Counted from the first letter of the stretch, positions 53,813 through 64,000 are shown. The stretch is 64,000 nucleotides of DNA from Agitococcus lubricus (GCF_003051055.1 NZ_QAON01000004.1:62001-126000); one strand, 5' to 3'. Made by a program: numbers and translations. The notes: generated from the sequence alone by a model not told the origin.

Positions 53813-54394
53813 TTAATGTGCCACTAAAAAATTATTTAACAAACGATGGCCTTGTTCGGTCAAAATAGACTCTGGGTGAAATTGCACCCCTTCAACGGCA
53901 AGCGTTTTATGACGTACACCCATAATTTCATCAACCGAACCATCGTCTAACTGTGTCCACGCGGTCACTTCTAGACAATCGGGCAAGGTATTTTTATCAA
54001 TAATTAACGAATGATAACGGGTAGCAGTGAGTGGATTATTGAGGTCTTTGAAAACCCCTTGATGATGATGATAAATCGGCGAGGTTTTACCATGCATCAC
54101 TTGACGGGCACGAATCACGTCACCGCCAAACACTTGGCCAATACTTTGATGCCCTAAACACACCCCCAAAATCGGAATTTTGCCTGCAAAATACTCAATG
54201 ACCGCCATCGACACACCCGCTTCGTTGGGCGAACACGGGCCTGGCGAAATGACAATGTGCTGCGGATTGAGGTCTTCAATCTGTGCAATACTGATTTCAT
54301 CATTACGATAAACACGCACATCTTGGCCAAGTTCGCCGAAGTATTGAACGATGTTATAGGTAAAAGAATCATAATTATCAATCATTAACAGCAT
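53813..54394 (-). CDS. trpG: Anthranilate synthase glutamine amidotransferase subunit
   Basis: A 193-residue class I amidotransferase that supplies ammonia to TrpE. Nucleophile Cys is in [16 protein letters not shown]; the His-Glu pair is in [23 protein letters not shown] lies in the oxyanion region. First gene of trpGDC; trpE is outside the window. No Trp-rich leader peptide was found upstream. Confidence 0.96.
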   Translation of the reverse strand: MLLMIDNYDSFTYNIVQYFGELGQDVRVYRNDEISIAQIEDLNPQHIVISPGPCSPNEAGVSMAVIEYFAGKIPILGVCLGHQSIGQVFGGDVIRARQVMHGKTSPIYHHHQGVFKDLNNPLTATRYHSLIIDKNTLPDCLEVTAWTQLDDGSVDEIMGVRHKTLAVEGVQFHPESILTEQGHRLLNNFLVAH

Positions 54395-54700
54395 AATAGT
54401 GCCTGTTTGCGCAAAAATTGTGAGTTCGTTTGTCTGAAGACCTGAGAACTAAAGATTTAGATACTGACAACCCAGAGTACCATGACGCTTAGGACTGAAG
54501 TGCTTATCGCTGATTGACTCATTGGTGAGCGTTAACCCTAGGTTCACCACATGCGCGGGCTTGAGTGCAATCAATCAGTCTTGTGCATGACGTTGATGAT
54601 GTTTTGCCAATATTATCAACAGCATTATGCGCAGCTATACGCTAAATTGCAGGGCAATAATTGTAACGTAAATTTTGTGTAGACGGTTGTGCTTTTTCGC
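54395..54700. other. Intergenic region upstream of trpG with a nested dyad
   Basis: This gene-free stretch includes a nested inverted structure: CTGATTGA (54510-54517) with TCAATCAG (54571-54578), inside which GGTGA (54524-54528) pairs TCACC (54544-54548) around AACCCTAGGTT. It may bind a regulator or be a decayed repeat. No promoter could be assigned with confidence. Confidence 0.4.
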
Positions 54701-54703
54701 AAT

Positions 54704-54731
54704 AAAAAAACCCCGAACACGTCGGGGTTTT
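54704..54731 (-). terminator. Intrinsic terminator of the pnt operon
   Basis: On the leftward strand, AAAACCCCGA and TCGGGGTTTT form a 10-bp stem (54707-54716 with 54722-54731) over a 5-nt loop, followed by a T-run (complement of the A tract at 54704-54710). It lies 48 bp past the pntB stop. A second, CCCTCTC-type hairpin (about 54744-54762) sits between the stop and this terminator. Confidence 0.85.
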
Positions 54732-54778
54732 GCCTTTCATCTCACCCTCTCCCAAAGAGAGGGAAGATAAAGGAATGC

Positions 54779-56230
54779 TTAGTGACCTGTGCCGTTGATG
54801 GCTTTGGTCATGTCTTCAACCACTTTTTTGGCATCACCAAATACCATCATGGTTTTGTCCATATAGAACAAATCGTTATCTAAGCCTGCATAACCTGCAG
54901 ACATAGAGCGCTTAATCACCATGACCGTTTGTGCTTTATAGGCTTCCAAAATCGGCATACCATAAATAGGCGAACTCTTGTCATCTTTAGCTGCGGGGTT
55001 GACCACGTCGTTAGCGCCAATGATTAACACGACATCTGTACCTGCAAAATCGGAATTGATTTCGTCCATTTCTAGAATGTCTTCATAAGGCACATCAGCT
55101 TCGGCCAATAAGACGTTCATATGACCTGGCATACGACCTGCGACAGGGTGAATCGCAAAGCGAATATTTACGCCTTCTGCCTTGAGTGTGTTGTATAACT
55201 CTTTGACCGCATTTTGGGCGCGACCTTGAGCCATACCATAACCAGGCACAATGATAACGCTGCTCGCATTAGACATTAAGAAGCCTGCATCATCTGGTGA
55301 ACCAGAGCGATAATTTTTAGGCTTACTCTCGCCTTCTGCGGCACTACCACTGTCTGCCGTTGCAATACCACCAAACAATACATTGATGATGGAACGATTC
55401 ATTGCCTTACACATAATATAAGACAAAATAGCACCCGATGAGCCAACCAAAGAACCAGCAACGATTAACATATTGTTTTCTAAGGTAAAACCGATACCTG
55501 CGGCTGCCCAACCCGAGAATGAGTTTAATAAGGACACCACCACTGGCATATCACCGCCACCGACAGGCGCAATCCACATCCAACCAAAGGCTAAGGCTAA
55601 ACCTGTCATTGCCCAGAACATGGTCATATTGCCAGAGGTGAAATAGATACCCCCACACACCAACATTGCAGCAAATAACGTCGCTTGTACAGGTTTTACC
55701 CAGCCACCTTTCAGTGTTTTCGCCCATTTTTTAGCAGCTAATTTGCCGTAAGCAAACACCGAAGCGGTAAAGGTAATCGCACCCACAAAACAACCGACAA
55801 ACAATTCAAACTGATGAACTTTGGTCATGGGGTGAAATTCGACACCCGCCTGTTGTAAGGCTGTCGCATTTTGTAAGGTTAAAGCGACTAAATGATTGTT
55901 ATGTAGTACCGCAGCTACCGCAATCAATACGGCTGCCAAACCGACTAAGGAGTGCATTAACGCAACAGTTTCGGGCATTTGCGTCATCGGAACGGCACGC
56001 GCACGGCTAATACCCACCACAGCACCTGCGGCCATTGCCACGACAATCATCCAAACCACAGGGTTTTGGGCAACAAAAAAGGTGGTCAATACGGCGATGA
56101 CCATCGCAATCATGCCATAACGATTACCCATAATCGCTGTTTTTGGCCCTGACAAACCACGTAAGGTTAAAATAAATAAGATTGCGCCAACCAAATAAAA
56201 CCAATTGGCCAATTCACGAATAACTTCCAT
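54779..56230 (-). CDS. pntB: NAD(P) transhydrogenase subunit beta
   Basis: A 483-residue subunit of the proton-pumping transhydrogenase. About nine N-terminal helices (LANWFYLVGAILFILTLRGLSGP onward) are followed by the NADP-binding domain III from about residue 300: SVIIVPGYGMAQGRAQNAVKEL, HPVAGRMPGHMNVLLAEA and VVLIIGANDVVNPAA. Third gene of the operon; 12 bp after pntAB. Confidence 0.96.
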   Translation of the reverse strand: MEVIRELANWFYLVGAILFILTLRGLSGPKTAIMGNRYGMIAMVIAVLTTFFVAQNPVVWMIVVAMAAGAVVGISRARAVPMTQMPETVALMHSLVGLAAVLIAVAAVLHNNHLVALTLQNATALQQAGVEFHPMTKVHQFELFVGCFVGAITFTASVFAYGKLAAKKWAKTLKGGWVKPVQATLFAAMLVCGGIYFTSGNMTMFWAMTGLALAFGWMWIAPVGGGDMPVVVSLLNSFSGWAAAGIGFTLENNMLIVAGSLVGSSGAILSYIMCKAMNRSIINVLFGGIATADSGSAAEGESKPKNYRSGSPDDAGFLMSNASSVIIVPGYGMAQGRAQNAVKELYNTLKAEGVNIRFAIHPVAGRMPGHMNVLLAEADVPYEDILEMDEINSDFAGTDVVLIIGANDVVNPAAKDDKSSPIYGMPILEAYKAQTVMVIKRSMSAGYAGLDNDLFYMDKTMMVFGDAKKVVEDMTKAINGTGH

Positions 56231-56242
56231 TGATTGCGCCCC

Positions 56243-56554
56243 TTACTTCTTTTTTGGTTTAAACATTTCAAGCATACGCTCGGTGACCGCAAAGCCGCCA
56301 AAGATGTTAATGCTTGCTAAAAAGACTGCGATGGCTCCCAAAATACTAATAATATTAATAGTTTGGAATGTCACACTGCCTTCCATCCCGATGGCGGGTA
56401 AACCTACGGTTTGAATCATGGCACCGACAATAATGATACTGGACAGTGCGTTAGTAACGGCCATCAAGGGCGTATGTAAGGCGGGTGTTACCCCCCAAAC
56501 GACGTAATAACCAACAAAAATCGCTAGAACAAAAATGGTAATCGTTTCGACCAT
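56243..56554 (-). CDS. pntAB: NAD(P) transhydrogenase subunit alpha, membrane part
   Basis: A 103-residue protein with three or four helices ([42 protein letters not shown]), equal to the C-terminal membrane end of E. coli PntA. Transhydrogenase is therefore in the split three-subunit form. It lies 11 bp after pntAA. Confidence 0.93.
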   Translation of the reverse strand: MVETITIFVLAIFVGYYVVWGVTPALHTPLMAVTNALSSIIIVGAMIQTVGLPAIGMEGSVTFQTINIISILGAIAVFLASINIFGGFAVTERMLEMFKPKKK

Positions 56555-56565
56555 GTCAGCTCTCC

Positions 56566-57702
56566 TTAGGCGCGCTTAGGTGGAAAAAGCTGTTGGCCTG
56601 CTTGAGTAATCAGCAAAGCCTTTTGGATTTCGTCTTCGAGGTTAACGACCATTTGACCTTCTTTATTGAGTATGGTCACGAGGAAGTTATAGACGTTGTT
56701 GGCATATAACGCCGAGGATTGTGCGGCGAGTTGCGCAGGAATATTGGGTGTACCAATAATTTTTACGCCGTTGGCCGTAGTCACAATTTCATTCACTACA
56801 GACCCTTCAACGTTACCGCCTGTTTCAACCGCCATATCCAAAATCACAGAACCCGCTTTCATTTTGGCAACAGTTTCGGCTTTAATTAAGCGTGGTGCAT
56901 TACGACCTGGAATTAAAGCAGTCGTAATCACGATATCGGCTTGAGACACGGCTTTGTCAACAATCACGGCTTGGTCAGCAATATATTGTGGGCCGGGCAT
57001 CCACGCATAACCACTGGCAGCGGCTTTTTTAGCGTTTTCTTTCTCTTCATCAGACATGGGCACATCAAGCCATTTGCCCCCTAAAGACTCGACTTGGTCT
57101 TTAGCGGTTGGGCGTAAGTCTGTGGCTTCTACCACTGCCCCTAAACGTTTGGCGGTTGCAATGGCTTGTAAGCCCGCAACACCCACCCCCATAATCACGA
57201 CACGGGCAGGTTTGACTGTACCCGCAGAGGTCATAAACATCGGGAACGGACGTTGATATTCGTCGGCTGCCATAATGACCGCTTTATAACCTGCCAAGTT
57301 AGATTGGGAGGATAAAACGTCCATATTTTGCGCACGCGACAAGGTGCGTGGTAACAATTCTAAGGCAAAACACTGCAAATTTTTGGCAGCAAATGCAGCT
57401 AAGTTTGCATTACGATAGGGGTCGAACATGGCAATAACCGTTGCCCCGTCCTTAATCAACGCAATTTCTTCTGCGGTTGGTGCTTGTACTTTAAGAATGA
57501 TGTCACTGGCGTACGCCGCTGTTGCATCCACAATAGATGCACCAACTGCACTGTAACTGGCATCTGGTACACTGGCATTTACACCAGCACCCGCTTGCAC
57601 TACCACTTTATGGCCAGCCGTAATCAATTTTTTAACGGTGTCTGGTGTGGCTGCAACGCGTGTTTCGCCAGCGATGATTTCCGCTGGAATTCCGATTTGC
57701 AT
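56566..57702 (-). CDS. pntAA: NAD(P) transhydrogenase subunit alpha, NAD-binding part
   Basis: A 378-residue soluble domain I, related to alanine dehydrogenase. Start [27 protein letters not shown], with GAGGG 6 nt before the ATG; a TTG two codons upstream is rejected. [43 protein letters not shown] is the NAD fold. First gene of pntAA-pntAB-pntB. Confidence 0.96.
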   Translation of the reverse strand: MQIGIPAEIIAGETRVAATPDTVKKLITAGHKVVVQAGAGVNASVPDASYSAVGASIVDATAAYASDIILKVQAPTAEEIALIKDGATVIAMFDPYRNANLAAFAAKNLQCFALELLPRTLSRAQNMDVLSSQSNLAGYKAVIMAADEYQRPFPMFMTSAGTVKPARVVIMGVGVAGLQAIATAKRLGAVVEATDLRPTAKDQVESLGGKWLDVPMSDEEKENAKKAAASGYAWMPGPQYIADQAVIVDKAVSQADIVITTALIPGRNAPRLIKAETVAKMKAGSVILDMAVETGGNVEGSVVNEIVTTANGVKIIGTPNIPAQLAAQSSALYANNVYNFLVTILNKEGQMVVNLEDEIQKALLITQAGQQLFPPKRA

Positions 57703-58196
57703 GGTCAACCCTCAGCATGAGCTTTTACAACGATTGGCTAGTCTAGACTTAGGCATTGCACTTTTGCCGACAACACAGCACGGGTAGTGCAGTGTGTAAA
57801 CCAATAAGCGGTGAGCAAATAAGTCACTTGGCTTGTGGCCAACTAGCCTCCAAGGCTAAGTCCGATACCCAATAATGGGGAAATGGTACTTAAAAAAACC
57901 AAAAGGCGGGGGATTGTACTCTACCTTGAACGATATTTTTAGCGTGAATACCAACATTTTCTAATTTTTTATGCCATTGACGCCCAAAAATGTCGTCATT
58001 TCACAACAAAAGCAGCCCAACTGACATTTTTTGACAATTTTTTCATTGACCTCAATCCAATAGAGTCACCATAAAAGGATAGGTTTTTCCTCTAAATTGC
58101 ACTATAGTGCCGCGCCTTAGGTGCTATTGCTTTTTGACGCAGGACGCGTTGATATCCCTGAATTCATCATGTCTCCACCGTCCATGCGATGTCTTT
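57703..58196. other. 494-bp divergent intergenic region
   Basis: This separates pntAA (leftward) from the EamA gene (rightward). No gene, repeat or RNA is recognised. A TTGACC box near 58050 with CATAAA 18 bp further on is a weak rightward promoter candidate. A small TGCAC-TAT-AGTGC dyad lies near 58100. The right 90 bp could extend the EamA frame, but no family match supports that. Confidence 0.4.
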
Positions 58197-59129
58197 ATGT
58201 CTAAATTTTCTGTGCCTGCACACAGTCACTCGTCTGCCCAACTATGGGGTGTGCTATTTGTCTTAATATCAGCCACGCTCTTCTCTGCAAAATCCGTTTT
58301 TGTCAAACTAGCCTACCAATACGCTGTTGACTCGGTCGTAGTCTTAACCTTGCGTATGGCCTTTGCCCTTCCCTTTTTTATTGCGATGCTATGGTGGAGC
58401 GAAGAACCCAGTCAAAAACCCTCTTCTGCTGATTATGCTGCTTTAATCGCCGCAGGGGTATTTGGTTATTATGGTGCGAGTATTTTTGACTTTTGGGGCA
58501 TGGAATACATCAGTGCCAGCCTTGAACGCCTGATTTTATTTATGTATCCAACGCTAACTGTATTTTTATCGGCGATTTTCTTCAAAACCGCCATTAGCCA
58601 ACGGACTTGGTGGGCGATTGTGTTAAGTTATGGCGGCATGTTATTGGTGTTTACAGGCTATCACCATGAACCGCAAAAAAATATTGTTTTGGGTAGTAGT
58701 CTAGTCTTTTTAGGGGCTTTGGCTTATGCAGGTTATTTAATTGCCAGCGCACAACTCATTCCACGTTTTGGTGCTGCCCGTTTTACTGCACTGGCCTTAA
58801 GTGTCGCATCCTTGTGTTGCTTTATTCAATTTTTATTGACGCATTCTTTATCCGAACTACGCACTTTAGCAACAGAAGTGTGGGTATTATGCGCTATTTT
58901 AGGTTTCTTCTGCACATTTTTACCTGCCACGCTACTAACACAAGGTATTCGTCGGATTGGCGCACCTCAATCAGCCTTAGTCAGTGCGATTAGCCCTGTG
59001 ATTACCTTAGCGCTAGGCGCTTGGCTGTTAAACGAATTTTTAACGCAACAACAATGGCTAGGTGCACTCTGTATTTTAGTGGGCGTGGGTTTTATTTCTT
59101 ACCCGTCTTCACGTCATGAAAGAAAATAG
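58197..59129 (+). CDS. EamA/DMT-family transporter
   Basis: A 310-residue membrane protein with ten helices in two EamA repeats: GVLFVLISATLFSAKSVFVKLAY...ALPFFIAML in the first half and VFLGALAYAGYLIASAQLIP...GALCILVGVGFISY in the second. The start is the ATG before SKFSVPAHSH; the upstream frame adds 30 residues without hydrophobic or family character. The substrate is a small metabolite, not determinable. Single gene. Confidence 0.82.
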   Translation: MSKFSVPAHSHSSAQLWGVLFVLISATLFSAKSVFVKLAYQYAVDSVVVLTLRMAFALPFFIAMLWWSEEPSQKPSSADYAALIAAGVFGYYGASIFDFWGMEYISASLERLILFMYPTLTVFLSAIFFKTAISQRTWWAIVLSYGGMLLVFTGYHHEPQKNIVLGSSLVFLGALAYAGYLIASAQLIPRFGAARFTALALSVASLCCFIQFLLTHSLSELRTLATEVWVLCAILGFFCTFLPATLLTQGIRRIGAPQSALVSAISPVITLALGAWLLNEFLTQQQWLGALCILVGVGFISYPSSRHERK

Positions 59130-59220
59130 AGAATTGTCGTGTGCTAGACAGTGTCAGGACTAAAATGTCTTCTATACTCAACAATAGCCCTCACTCCTAC
59201 AGATATAAAGAGCCTCGACA

Positions 59221-59664
59221 ATGAGAACATTACAACAATGGTTTGCCGAATATAACGACAGTCACCGCAACCCTATCAACAAAAAAATTCATTGGCTATG
59301 TGTGCCTGTGATTAGTTTTACCGTATTAGCCCTCGCTTACAGTTTACATTGGGGCGTCGCCTTGGCGGCCTCTCTGGCAGCTTTATGGTTTTATGCACAA
59401 CTGTCGATGGCCATTGCTATTGGTATGTTTGTCATGTTGGCTTTGATGATGGCGATTGCGAGTATATTGCCCAATTTATTGTGGTGGGCGATTGGCTTAT
59501 TTGTTGTAGCGTGGATTGGTCAATTTGTAGGTCACTATATCGAAGGCAAAAAACCTTCTTTTTTTAAGGACTTACAGTTTTTATTGATTGGTCCTGCATG
59601 GTGCTTAGATGCGTTGTACGCTAAGTTAGGCTTAGAAAGTGCAAATATCCCCTTAGAACACTGA
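59221..59664 (+). CDS. Mpo1-like (DUF962) membrane protein
   Basis: A 147-residue protein with about four helices. The family motif pair is clear: YNDSHRNPINKKIHWLCVP near the N-terminus and GQFVGHYIEGKKPSFFKDLQFLLIGPAW near the C-terminus, the His residues of which bind iron in yeast Mpo1, a 2-hydroxy fatty acid dioxygenase. A bacterial role in fatty-acid oxidation is inferred. It is followed by a MITE-like copy. Confidence 0.85.
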   Translation: MRTLQQWFAEYNDSHRNPINKKIHWLCVPVISFTVLALAYSLHWGVALAASLAALWFYAQLSMAIAIGMFVMLALMMAIASILPNLLWWAIGLFVVAWIGQFVGHYIEGKKPSFFKDLQFLLIGPAWCLDALYAKLGLESANIPLEH

Positions 59665-59693
59665 TAAAAAATCCCTCTAAGCCATACGTAGAG

Positions 59694-59840
59694 TAATGCT
59701 GGTTAGTTAAGAAAACTGGGCACTTAAAAACAGCCCTTCGACTCCGCTCAGGGCACATTTTTGCGTTGACCGAGCGGAATCGAGGTGGTTGAGCGGAGTC
59801 GAAACCAAATCAGCAACGATGGCTTAACTGACTGGAATTA
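59694..59840. repeat. MITE-like element, family A copy 2
   Basis: A 147-bp copy of the element at 25676-25821. The ends 59694-59711 and 59823-59840 are inverted repeats with more mismatches than copy 1. Flanking 10-bp stretches ATACGTAGAG (59684-59693) and ACACTTAGAG (59841-59850) match at 8 of 10, as for an old target duplication. The inner GAGCGGAGTCGA repeat appears twice. It lies between the Mpo1-like and secF genes, which are convergent. Confidence 0.7.
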
Positions 59841-59878
59841 ACACTTAGAGTTTTTTTTATGTGGCCATCATAGCTCAC

Positions 59879-60814
59879 TTAGGGTTTGATTTCTTCACCC
59901 TCTTCCACAAACTCAGACTTAGACACAACCATAAAATCTTCTTTGCTTAAACCCATCGCCAGTGCATAACTGGTAGCGATATAAATAGAAGAATAGGTGC
60001 CTGCAAATAAACCTACCAACAAGGCAACCGAGAACCACTTCAGCGCAATACCGCCTAAGAACAAGAGCGCAATCACCACGATGACCACCGTAGCTACCGT
60101 CATAATGGTACGACGCAAGGTTTGCGTCAGCGAAATATCAATAATTTCTACCGAATCGGTACGACGTAATAATCTAAAATTTTCACGTACACGGTCAAAG
60201 ACCACAATGGTATCGTTAAGCGAGTAACCAATTAAGGCTAATACTGCTGCTAGTACCGTTAAGTCAAATGGCCAGCCCATAATCGAAAAAATACCGACGG
60301 TAAATAAGGTATCGTGCAATAGAGAAATAACTGCCCCCACCGCAAACTTAAAACGGAAACGGACGGCCACATAGACCATCATCAAAAATAACGACAAACC
60401 TACGGCTAACAAAGACTGGGTGTATAGCTCAGAACCCACTTGCGAGCCTACCGAATCCACTTGGCGTAAAGTGGCAGGGTTTTGTACATCAAATTGGGCT
60501 GCGGTTAAGACTTGCTGGCCAATGTCTGTGCCTGCCTTTTCTTGTGGCGGCATACGAATCAAAACGTGGGTTGCTGTCCCTAAATGCTGAACCACGGTGT
60601 CTTTAATACCTGCTTTTTCTAGGGCTTCTTGTACAGCAACTTGTTCTACAGGTTTGGCATAGGCCAATTCAACCGACGTTCCGCCCGTAAAATCTAAACC
60701 TAAGTTTAGGCCTTTGGTTAAGATAGAAGCCAAACCAATTAAAACAACCAATAAGGAGAAAATCGCCATGGGTTTGCGAAAACGCATAAAGCGAATAATT
60801 TTTTCTTCAACCAT
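59879..60814 (-). CDS. secF: Protein translocase subunit SecF
   Basis: A 311-residue RND-related inner-membrane protein with six helices that helps SecYEG release exported proteins using the proton gradient. It shows GLNLGLDFTGGTSVELAYAK after helix 1, and LALIGYSLNDTIVVFDRVREN. It is 10 bp downstream of secD. Confidence 0.97.
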   Translation of the reverse strand: MVEEKIIRFMRFRKPMAIFSLLVVLIGLASILTKGLNLGLDFTGGTSVELAYAKPVEQVAVQEALEKAGIKDTVVQHLGTATHVLIRMPPQEKAGTDIGQQVLTAAQFDVQNPATLRQVDSVGSQVGSELYTQSLLAVGLSLFLMMVYVAVRFRFKFAVGAVISLLHDTLFTVGIFSIMGWPFDLTVLAAVLALIGYSLNDTIVVFDRVRENFRLLRRTDSVEIIDISLTQTLRRTIMTVATVVIVVIALLFLGGIALKWFSVALLVGLFAGTYSSIYIATSYALAMGLSKEDFMVVSKSEFVEEGEEIKP

Positions 60815-60824
60815 GATGCGCCCC

Positions 60825-62693
60825 TTAAATACTTAACTTCGCGCCGCGACGTTGACCATACATCAGTTGGACAACCGCACGGGTCACAGTAATTGCCGTA
60901 AACATCGAACAAATAATGCCGATAGAGAGTGTGACCGCAAACCCTTTAACAGGGCCTGTACCCACTGCAAATAAGATAAACGCCACAATTAAGGTGGTTA
61001 AGTTGGCATCCAAAATGGTGGTATAGGCTCGGTCATAGCCTGCAATAATGGCACTGTGGGAAGACTGTCCTGCGCGTAGTTCCTCACGAATACGCTCAAA
61101 AATCAAGACGTTAGCATCAACAGCCATACCGACCGTTAATACAATCCCTGCGATACCAGGCAAACTGAGTGCAGCCCCAATCGCAGACATGACTGCTATC
61201 ATCATCGCGACATTCATAAACAAGGCGATATTGGCAATCAAACCAAATAAACGATAAAACGCCAACATAAACAAAGCCACTGCGGCAAAGCCGACTTGTG
61301 TGGATAATAAGCCTTTGTCGATATTATCTTGACCTAAGCTCGGGCCAATGGTGCGTTCTTCCACAAAATACATGGGGGCTGCTAATGCACCTGCACGCAA
61401 TAATAAGGCTAATTCCTTGGCTTCTGCGGGTGAGTCTAAACCTGTAATACGGAAACTCGACCCTAACATGGATTGAATGGTTGCGCGGTTAATAACCGTC
61501 TTTTCAATATAGGGTTCGCGTTGCTCAATGGTTTGGCCATTTGCATCAGTGATAAAGCGACTGCGCTGTTTATGTTCAACAAACACCACCGCCATTAACT
61601 TACCGACATTATCACGCGTGGCATCTGCCATCATTTTGCCGCCACGGCTATCTAAACTAATATTGACTTGTGGGTTTGAATACTCATCAAATCCTGATTG
61701 CGCATTGACAACACGGTCGCCCGTGACAATTTTTTTCTTTTGTAATAAGACAGGTTGGCCACCTACCTCTTGGAAGGGTAAAATTTCCGTACCTGCTGGC
61801 GCAATGCCATCTAAGGGCGCATCTTTATTTTCCCAATCCACAAAACGAAACTCTAAGGTCGCTGTACGCCCCAAGACACGTTTTGCTTCGGCGGTATCTT
61901 GTACACCCGGTAACTGAACCACAATACGGCTAGCCCCTTGACGTTGCACAACCGACTCGGCAACCCCTAATTCATTCACCCGATTGCGTAAAGTGGTTAA
62001 GTTTTGCTCAATGGCATAATCGGAAAATTCTTTTAATTTGGCTGGAGAAAAACCTAAATCTAAGAAAAAAGCGCCTTCTTTTTCACTGGGCACATAAACA
62101 AACTCACGGTATTCCGCCGCTAAGACTTCTTTAGCTTTTTCGCGTTCGCTGTCTGTTTCAAACTTGACCGTTAGACCGTTACTAATATCACTGACCGACC
62201 GATATGCAATTTTGCTATCACGTAACTTGCTTTTAATTTCGGCGGTATAGGTTTCTTGGCGTTGCTCTAAAATTTTTGACATATCCACTTCTAATAAGAA
62301 GTGTACGCCACCGCGCAAGTCCAAACCTAATTTCATTGGCCGCGCACCTAGATTCAACAGCCACTCAGGGGTTGTTGGTGCTAAATTTAAGGCCACCACA
62401 TAGGCATCGCCTAAGGCACGTTTCACAATTTCTTGTGCCTTTAGCTGCTCGTCGTTGGTCTTGACGCGCACTAATACGCCTTTCTCTTGAATTTCACCGC
62501 CGTGATAGGCTAAGCCTGCTTGTTTCAGCGCGGTTTCGGCTTGGCTTAACACTGCTTGGTCGGCTTTAATCCCTGCATTTGCACCAGAAATCTGAATGGC
62601 TGGTTCATCAGGATATAAATTAGGTAAGGAATAAACGGTGCTAACAATCAGCACCAGCACAATTAAAATATACTTCCAAGCAGGATAACGCAT
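60825..62693 (-). CDS. secD: Protein translocase subunit SecD
   Basis: A 622-residue partner of SecF. Six helices, with a large periplasmic P1 domain: LGLDLRGGVHFLLEVDM, RNRVNELGVAESVVQRQG and RIVVQLPGVQDTAEAKRVLG. The proton-path helix shows VGMAVDANVLIFERIREE. Located downstream of yajC. Confidence 0.97.
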   Translation of the reverse strand: MRYPAWKYILIVLVLIVSTVYSLPNLYPDEPAIQISGANAGIKADQAVLSQAETALKQAGLAYHGGEIQEKGVLVRVKTNDEQLKAQEIVKRALGDAYVVALNLAPTTPEWLLNLGARPMKLGLDLRGGVHFLLEVDMSKILEQRQETYTAEIKSKLRDSKIAYRSVSDISNGLTVKFETDSEREKAKEVLAAEYREFVYVPSEKEGAFFLDLGFSPAKLKEFSDYAIEQNLTTLRNRVNELGVAESVVQRQGASRIVVQLPGVQDTAEAKRVLGRTATLEFRFVDWENKDAPLDGIAPAGTEILPFQEVGGQPVLLQKKKIVTGDRVVNAQSGFDEYSNPQVNISLDSRGGKMMADATRDNVGKLMAVVFVEHKQRSRFITDANGQTIEQREPYIEKTVINRATIQSMLGSSFRITGLDSPAEAKELALLLRAGALAAPMYFVEERTIGPSLGQDNIDKGLLSTQVGFAAVALFMLAFYRLFGLIANIALFMNVAMMIAVMSAIGAALSLPGIAGIVLTVGMAVDANVLIFERIREELRAGQSSHSAIIAGYDRAYTTILDANLTTLIVAFILFAVGTGPVKGFAVTLSIGIICSMFTAITVTRAVVQLMYGQRRGAKLSI

Positions 62694-62762
62694 AACGGTT
62701 CTTTCATTATCGAGAGTTAGACCAGCCTTGCTCCGTGATTAACTCTATCTGGTTATTGTTAA

Positions 62763-62810
62763 CGCCGTTGTGTAACGGCAGCACAACGGCGATATGGCTG
62801 AGCCGCCATA
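62763..62810. other. Two adjacent hairpins in the yajC-secD gap
   Basis: CGCCGTTGTG (62763-62772) and CACAACGGCG (62782-62791) form a perfect 10-bp stem. Next to it, TATGGC and GCCATA (62793-62810) form another. They lie in the 131-bp gap between yajC and secD on the leftward transcript. There is no T-run. They could control mRNA processing or expression ratio of yajC and secDF. Confidence 0.5.
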
Positions 62811-62824
62811 GCAAGTTAAATGAC

Positions 62825-63187
62825 TTATTTGGTCAAATTCACATTCGCGCCCGTACCTACACTCTTCAAAGTGCCTTCGGGAAGTGTTGCTAATACAGAG
62901 GCTTTTTGAATTTTGACGGTTAAATTATCGTTAATTTCAACGACTGCATAATCCTCATCCACTGCCTTTACTTTACCCAATAAGCCACCAGCAAAGACAA
63001 TTTCATCACCTTTTTGCAAGCCCGCCATTAAACTTTGATGTTCTTTTTGGCGTTTGGCTTGTGGCCGCCATAACAAGAAATAAAACACCAGCATAAACAC
63101 TACCAACATAGCAATATTGGCAAAAGCAGATGGCTCTTGTGCAGCAGGGGCGGCATTTGCATAGGCGTCGGCAATAAAAAAACTCAT
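62825..63187 (-). CDS. yajC: Preprotein translocase subunit YajC
   Basis: A 120-residue protein with one N-terminal helix (FANIAMLVVFMLVFYFLLWRPQAKRQKEHQ) and a short cytoplasmic domain (GDEIVFAGGLLGKVKAVDEDYAVVEIND). It associates with SecDF. Twelve bp downstream of tgt. Confidence 0.96.
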   Translation of the reverse strand: MSFFIADAYANAAPAAQEPSAFANIAMLVVFMLVFYFLLWRPQAKRQKEHQSLMAGLQKGDEIVFAGGLLGKVKAVDEDYAVVEINDNLTVKIQKASVLATLPEGTLKSVGTGANVNLTK

Positions 63188-63199
63188 GATAAAAACTCT

Positions 63200-64000
<801 letters not shown>

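Noticed and set aside
54395-54700. Trp attenuator upstream of trpG
   Set aside because: No short leader peptide with tandem Trp codons was found, and no terminator/antiterminator pair precedes trpG.
58107-58196. N-terminal extension of the EamA transporter
   Set aside because: The 30 extra residues are not hydrophobic, have no ribosome site at their start and do not match the family; start placed at 58197.

Overview
The window is a chromosomal segment of a moderately AT-rich gammaproteobacterium, most likely Pseudomonadales and close to Moraxellaceae. The evidence is conserved housekeeping order and proteins: trpG-trpD-trpC meeting a CRP/Vfr-type crp, glnE next to ilvE and lipopolysaccharide (LPS) genes, coq7, a split pntAA/pntAB/pntB, and tgt-yajC-secD-secF at the right edge. 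No rRNA, tRNA, CRISPR array, prophage or intact insertion sequence was recognised. The species is not determined.

Layout. 0.2-9.3 kb: a glycine-zipper envelope protein, then a leftward run of a GNAT-like protein, a GH3-family acyl-adenylating enzyme, a two-domain GNAT protein, an MFP, an RND pump and an SMR-fold protein. The last five are packed or overlapping, so acyl-metabolite synthesis and export look coupled; this is the least familiar functional unit here. 9.6-15.1 kb: an AraC-type regulator, two exported proteins, an esterase, a frameshifted NYN-domain gene, rsmE and a vapBC pair. 15.1-25.6 kb: LPS core and O-antigen attachment genes (waaA, an lpxL-type acyltransferase, several glycosyltransferases, a deacetylase, a WaaL-type ligase, an ELM1-type protein).

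26-31 kb: ilvE and glnE, then a long leftward polysaccharide locus to 46 kb. That locus has a dTDP-rhamnose cassette (rmlBACD), a WbpM/PglF-type dehydratase, an ABC exporter of KpsM/KpsT type, and a tightly overlapping module of two nucleotidyltransferases, a GDPD-like protein, a HAD hydrolase and a cupin. It continues with a WavE-type protein, a GT4, a PglC-type phosphoglycosyltransferase, an ATP-grasp protein, a HAD protein and a DegT aminotransferase. The middle (about 34.6-40.3 kb) is visibly more AT-rich than its flanks, as expected for an exchanged, strain-specific surface polysaccharide.

46-64 kb: glnA, a HIT protein, coq7, a thioesterase-like protein, an OsmC protein, crp, trpCDG, transhydrogenase, an EamA transporter, an Mpo1-like membrane protein, secF, secD, yajC and a truncated tgt.

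Between genes are at least three families of small non-coding repeats with inverted ends. One has two copies (25.7 and 59.7 kb) flanked by a perfect 11-bp duplication in one case and an imperfect 10-bp one in the other. One is a 271-bp element at 48.6 kb with a lone terminus at 51.0 kb. One is a short family around the core AGGACTTGCGC. They look like MITEs or REP-type elements.
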